Below, piece by piece: positions 5,607 through 7,740 of a stretch of DNA of 7,740 nt. Within the stretch, counting starts at the first letter, position 1, and every line of letters begins with the position of its first letter. Both the position numbers and the translations under genes were made by a program. This DNA comes from an uncultured Bacilli bacterium (lineage in GTDB: Bacteria > Bacillota_I > Bacilli_A > RF39 > UBA660): positions 1-7,740 of the forward strand of contig CAJUNE010000042.1 in the NCBI GenBank assembly GCA_910587745.1, written 5' to 3'. The notes under the pieces were generated by a model. The model ran no database searches. It worked only from the letters and a program-made list of their open reading frames with translations, and was not told the origin of the DNA.

Positions 5607-5635
5607 TTGCTAAAAATACTAATATATGATAAAAT
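5607..5635 (+). promoter_or_regulatory. Extended -10 promoter of def
   Basis: TTGCTA (5607-5612), a 17-bp spacer and TAAAAT (5630-5635) with TG at 5627-5628 upstream. It lies back-to-back with the DUF11-gene promoter; the nearest -35 elements are about 20 bp apart. Confidence 0.65.
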
Positions 5636-5662
5636 AAAGCTGTTTTTGAAAGGTTGATTTAC

Positions 5663-6214
5663 GTGTTATTACCAGATATTAAAATATTAGATGAAAAAGA
5701 TAAATTATTAAGAAAAGTAAGTGCAAATATTGAATTTCCCCTAAGTGAAGAAACAAAAAAGAATATTCAAGATATGATTACGTATTTAAAAATGAGCCAA
5801 ATGGATGAATATATTGAAAAGTATAACTTACGAGCAGGTATGGGTTTAGCTTATATCCAAATAGGTATCCCTAAAAGAATATTTGTAATCGTTGAAGAAC
5901 TAGAAGATAAAACTTTTAAAGATTATATTTTAATAAATCCTAAAATAATTAGTCATAGTGAAGAAATGATTTACGTTGGTGAAGGCGAAGGCTGTTTAAG
6001 TGTTAATCGTGAAGTTGAAGGCATTGTCCCAAGATATGCTAGAATTACTGTTGAATCCCAAGATTTAGATGGAAACACATTTAGGATAAGAGTTAGAGAA
6101 GATATAAGTATAGCTTTCCAACATGAATTAGATCATTTAAACGGAATTTTATTCGTTGATAAAATAGATTCTAAAAATCCTTATAAAAACGCTAATAAAT
6201 ATCGTGAAATTTAA
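5663..6214 (+). CDS. def: Peptide deformylase
   Basis: This metalloenzyme removes the N-formyl group from nascent proteins in the cytoplasm. All three motifs are present: GMGLAYIQIG (59-68; Gln66), EGCLSV (109-114; metal ligand Cys111) and QHELDH (153-158; ligands His154 and His158, catalytic Glu155). The 183-residue length and the insert before motif 1 (around MSQMDEYIEKYNLRAG) fit the type-II-like enzymes of Gram-positive bacteria. Motif 1 is unusual in having AYIQ where AAPQ or AATQ is usual. GTG 5663 is chosen because GAAAGG (5648-5653) lies 9 nt upstream. A TTG at 5654 would abut that site and is unlikely. The gene is transcribed alone and converges on smc; no fmt neighbour is visible. 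Confidence 0.95.
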   Translation: MLLPDIKILDEKDKLLRKVSANIEFPLSEETKKNIQDMITYLKMSQMDEYIEKYNLRAGMGLAYIQIGIPKRIFVIVEELEDKTFKDYILINPKIISHSEEMIYVGEGEGCLSVNREVEGIVPRYARITVESQDLDGNTFRIRVREDISIAFQHELDHLNGILFVDKIDSKNPYKNANKYREI

Positions 6215-6241
6215 AAAAAGAGTTCTAAAGACCCTTTTTTA
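6215..6241. terminator. Bidirectional terminator between def and smc
   Basis: A stem-loop with A-rich and T-rich flanks lies between the two stops. On the minus strand GGGTC pairs with GA-ACTC around TTTA (one wobble, one bulge) and is followed by seven T. On the plus strand the stem is weaker because of an A-C mismatch and ends in six T. Confidence 0.6.
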
Positions 6242-6244
6242 TTT

Positions 6245-7740
6245 TTAAATACTTTCTAAATTAACACTAACGATTTTACTTACGCCTGACTCTTGCATTG
6301 TAATGCCATATAATACATCAGCATATTCCATCGTTCTTTTTTTATGTGTTATCAAAATAAATTGACTAGCATTTTTCTTTTCTTGTAAATATTTGCCAAA
6401 AGTATCGACATTAGCTTCATCTAAAGCTGCTTCCACCTCGTCTAATATACAAAATGGACTAGGTTTAATATTTAATATCGCAAATAAGACAGCGATAGCC
6501 GTTAAAGTTTTCTCTCCACCTGATAATAATACAATTGAATTCAGTTTTTTACCTGGCGGTTCAGCCTCAATATCAATACCAGTATTAAGTAAATCATTTG
6601 GATCCGTAAGTTTAAGAGTTCCTCTACCACCTTTAAATAATTTTTTAAAAACCAAGTTAAATTCAACACTAATTTTATCAAAAGTCTCTTTAAATCTTTC
6701 AATCATTATTTTATCCATTTCATCGATAATATTGTTTAATTCTTTACTTGATTCTTCCAAATCACTACTTTGTTTAAGCAAAAACTCATAACGTTCATTT
6801 ACTCTTTCAAATTCCGCAATCGCCCCAATATTAACTTCTCCAAGTTTCATTATATCTCTTTTTAAAGTATCAACCTTTGTTCTTGCAAGTTCCTCGGGTA
6901 TCTCAAGTTCATAATTACTAGTTGCATATTCATAAGTAATAGAATAATTCTCTGATAATTCTAACAATAAATTATCAAGTTTAACATCATATTTACCCAA
7001 TTTAACTTCTTTTTCTTTCAAATTATTTTGAATACTATTATAAACTACATTAGTTTTATGATATTTACTTTCAACTTCATTAATTTCCAAAGCCAATTCT
7101 GATTTTTGTTTTTTAAGATTATTTAGTTCCTGAGATAATATTTCTTTTTCACTAGCAACCTCATTAGCTTCTTCTAAAATACTAATTAACTTTTTATCTA
7201 GCTTTTTATCCCCAATATCTTCATTGCCTTTAATCTCTAATTCTTTTTTATTTAAAGCCTCTTCTAAACCTCTAATTTTATTAGTACGAGTGTTAAGTAT
7301 TTCATTTAATGCAATTAATTGTTTAGATTTTTCTTCTTGGCTTTTCTCTAATTCTTCAAAACCATTATTAAAATCTCGATAATCTTTATTTAAATTTTCT
7401 AATTCAATTTTTGTAAGTTCTAGCTTTTCTTGTAATTCATTAAGTCTAAGTTTATCATTTAAACCATTATTATTTTGTTTAAAAGAACCTCCTGTAATTG
7501 AACCTCCAGAATATAATATTTCTCCATCTAAAGAAACAATTCTATATTTATAATCTAATATTTTACCAACTCTATTTAAAGTATCGATATTGTCAACTAC
7601 AATAACATTACCTAGTTGATTTTTAACTATATTATCATATTCTTTATCATATTTAACTAACTCACTAGCAATATTTATTATACCTTTTTCATTTCTTATT
7701 AAATTTATATCTTTATCAGGAATATCTCTTGGTTTAATAA
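6245..7740 (-). CDS. smc: Chromosome condensation ATPase SMC, C-terminal part
   Basis: The minus strand is open from the window's right edge to TAA at 6247-6245, 497 residues, with the N-terminus outside. Visible residues 1-81 are the C-terminal half of the hinge (GNVIVVDNIDTLNRVGK, LDGEILYSGGSITGGS). About 95-330 is a Lys/Glu/Leu-rich coiled-coil arm. LGEVNIGAIAEFERVNERYEFL and the head follow. The head has the ABC signature LSGGEKTLTAIA (about 405-416), Walker B FCILDEVEAALDEANV (about 429-444) and the H-loop LITHKK (about 462-467). SMC dimers with ScpA/ScpB organise and segregate chromosomes. The Walker A part lies beyond the window. A TTG at 7096 inside the coiled coil could be mistaken for a start but the frame continues upstream without a stop. 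The gene converges on def. Confidence 0.96.
   Translation of the reverse strand, partial: IKPRDIPDKDINLIRNEKGIINIASELVKYDKEYDNIVKNQLGNVIVVDNIDTLNRVGKILDYKYRIVSLDGEILYSGGSITGGSFKQNNNGLNDKLRLNELQEKLELTKIELENLNKDYRDFNNGFEELEKSQEEKSKQLIALNEILNTRTNKIRGLEEALNKKELEIKGNEDIGDKKLDKKLISILEEANEVASEKEILSQELNNLKKQKSELALEINEVESKYHKTNVVYNSIQNNLKEKEVKLGKYDVKLDNLLLELSENYSITYEYATSNYELEIPEELARTKVDTLKRDIMKLGEVNIGAIAEFERVNERYEFLLKQSSDLEESSKELNNIIDEMDKIMIERFKETFDKISVEFNLVFKKLFKGGRGTLKLTDPNDLLNTGIDIEAEPPGKKLNSIVLLSGGEKTLTAIAVLFAILNIKPSPFCILDEVEAALDEANVDTFGKYLQEKKNASQFILITHKKRTMEYADVLYGITMQESGVSKIVSVNLESI

Noticed and set aside
6393..6791. Plus-strand 132-codon frame
   Set aside because: It is an antisense shadow of the conserved SMC ATPase head.
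6245..7096. A complete 283-residue SMC-head-only gene starting at TTG 7096
   Set aside because: The same frame is open upstream to the window edge and encodes the SMC coiled coil and hinge, so the TTG is an internal Leu codon.
1..7740. CRISPR arrays, tRNA/rRNA genes, insertion sequences
   Set aside because: No regularly spaced direct repeats, cloverleaf with conserved T-arm, rRNA segment or transposase was seen on either strand.

Overview
The window is AT-rich, with a standard genetic code (TGG is used for Trp, and TAA/TAG are the stops seen in the assigned genes). It has AGG/GGTG-type ribosome binding sites and sigma-A-like promoters. FtsW, SMC and a type-II-like peptide deformylase point to a walled, low-GC Gram-positive bacterium (Bacillota). 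The YjcZ-like mini-protein and the sortase-type surface protein agree with this. An uncultured gut-type Bacilli/Erysipelotrichia-like lineage is a guess; nothing here fixes the taxon.

Layout. 1-1054 (-): 5' part of a gene for an N-terminally anchored surface protein. Its last 55 bases in the window are an exact inverted copy of an internal stretch of the same gene, so they are either an assembly/chimera edge or one arm of an invertible segment. 1229-1681 (+): a divergent regulator with two XRE-type HTH domains. 1686-~1970 (+): a good promoter followed by a highly structured, apparently non-coding RNA of about 240 nt, closed by a perfect 10-bp long-range helix. 1971-2317: AT-rich non-coding DNA, then a GC-rich island (54% over 2191-2290) whose minus strand reads as an Asn-rich, start-less 'GVRP' peptide. 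This looks like a relic of a surface-protein C-terminus or an orphan diversity-generating-retroelement template. 2318-3481 (-): ftsW/rodA-type SEDS glycosyltransferase. 3613-3807 (+): Gly/Tyr-rich single-membrane-span protein of the YjcZ type, followed by a terminator. 3869-5533 (-): secreted protein with three DUF11-like repeats and an NPSTG sorting signal, with a consensus promoter and its own terminator. 5663-6214 (+): def, peptide deformylase. 6245-7740 (-): C-terminal part of smc (hinge, coiled coil, ATPase head), convergent with def.

Together the genes are core cell-wall, division and chromosome functions (ftsW, smc, def) interspersed with surface-protein genes. The accessory interest lies in 1-2317: a surface protein with a tandem-HTH regulator divergent to it, an unassigned structured RNA, and a foreign-looking GC-rich fragment. 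The fragment may belong to the same broad kind of surface protein as the truncated first gene.
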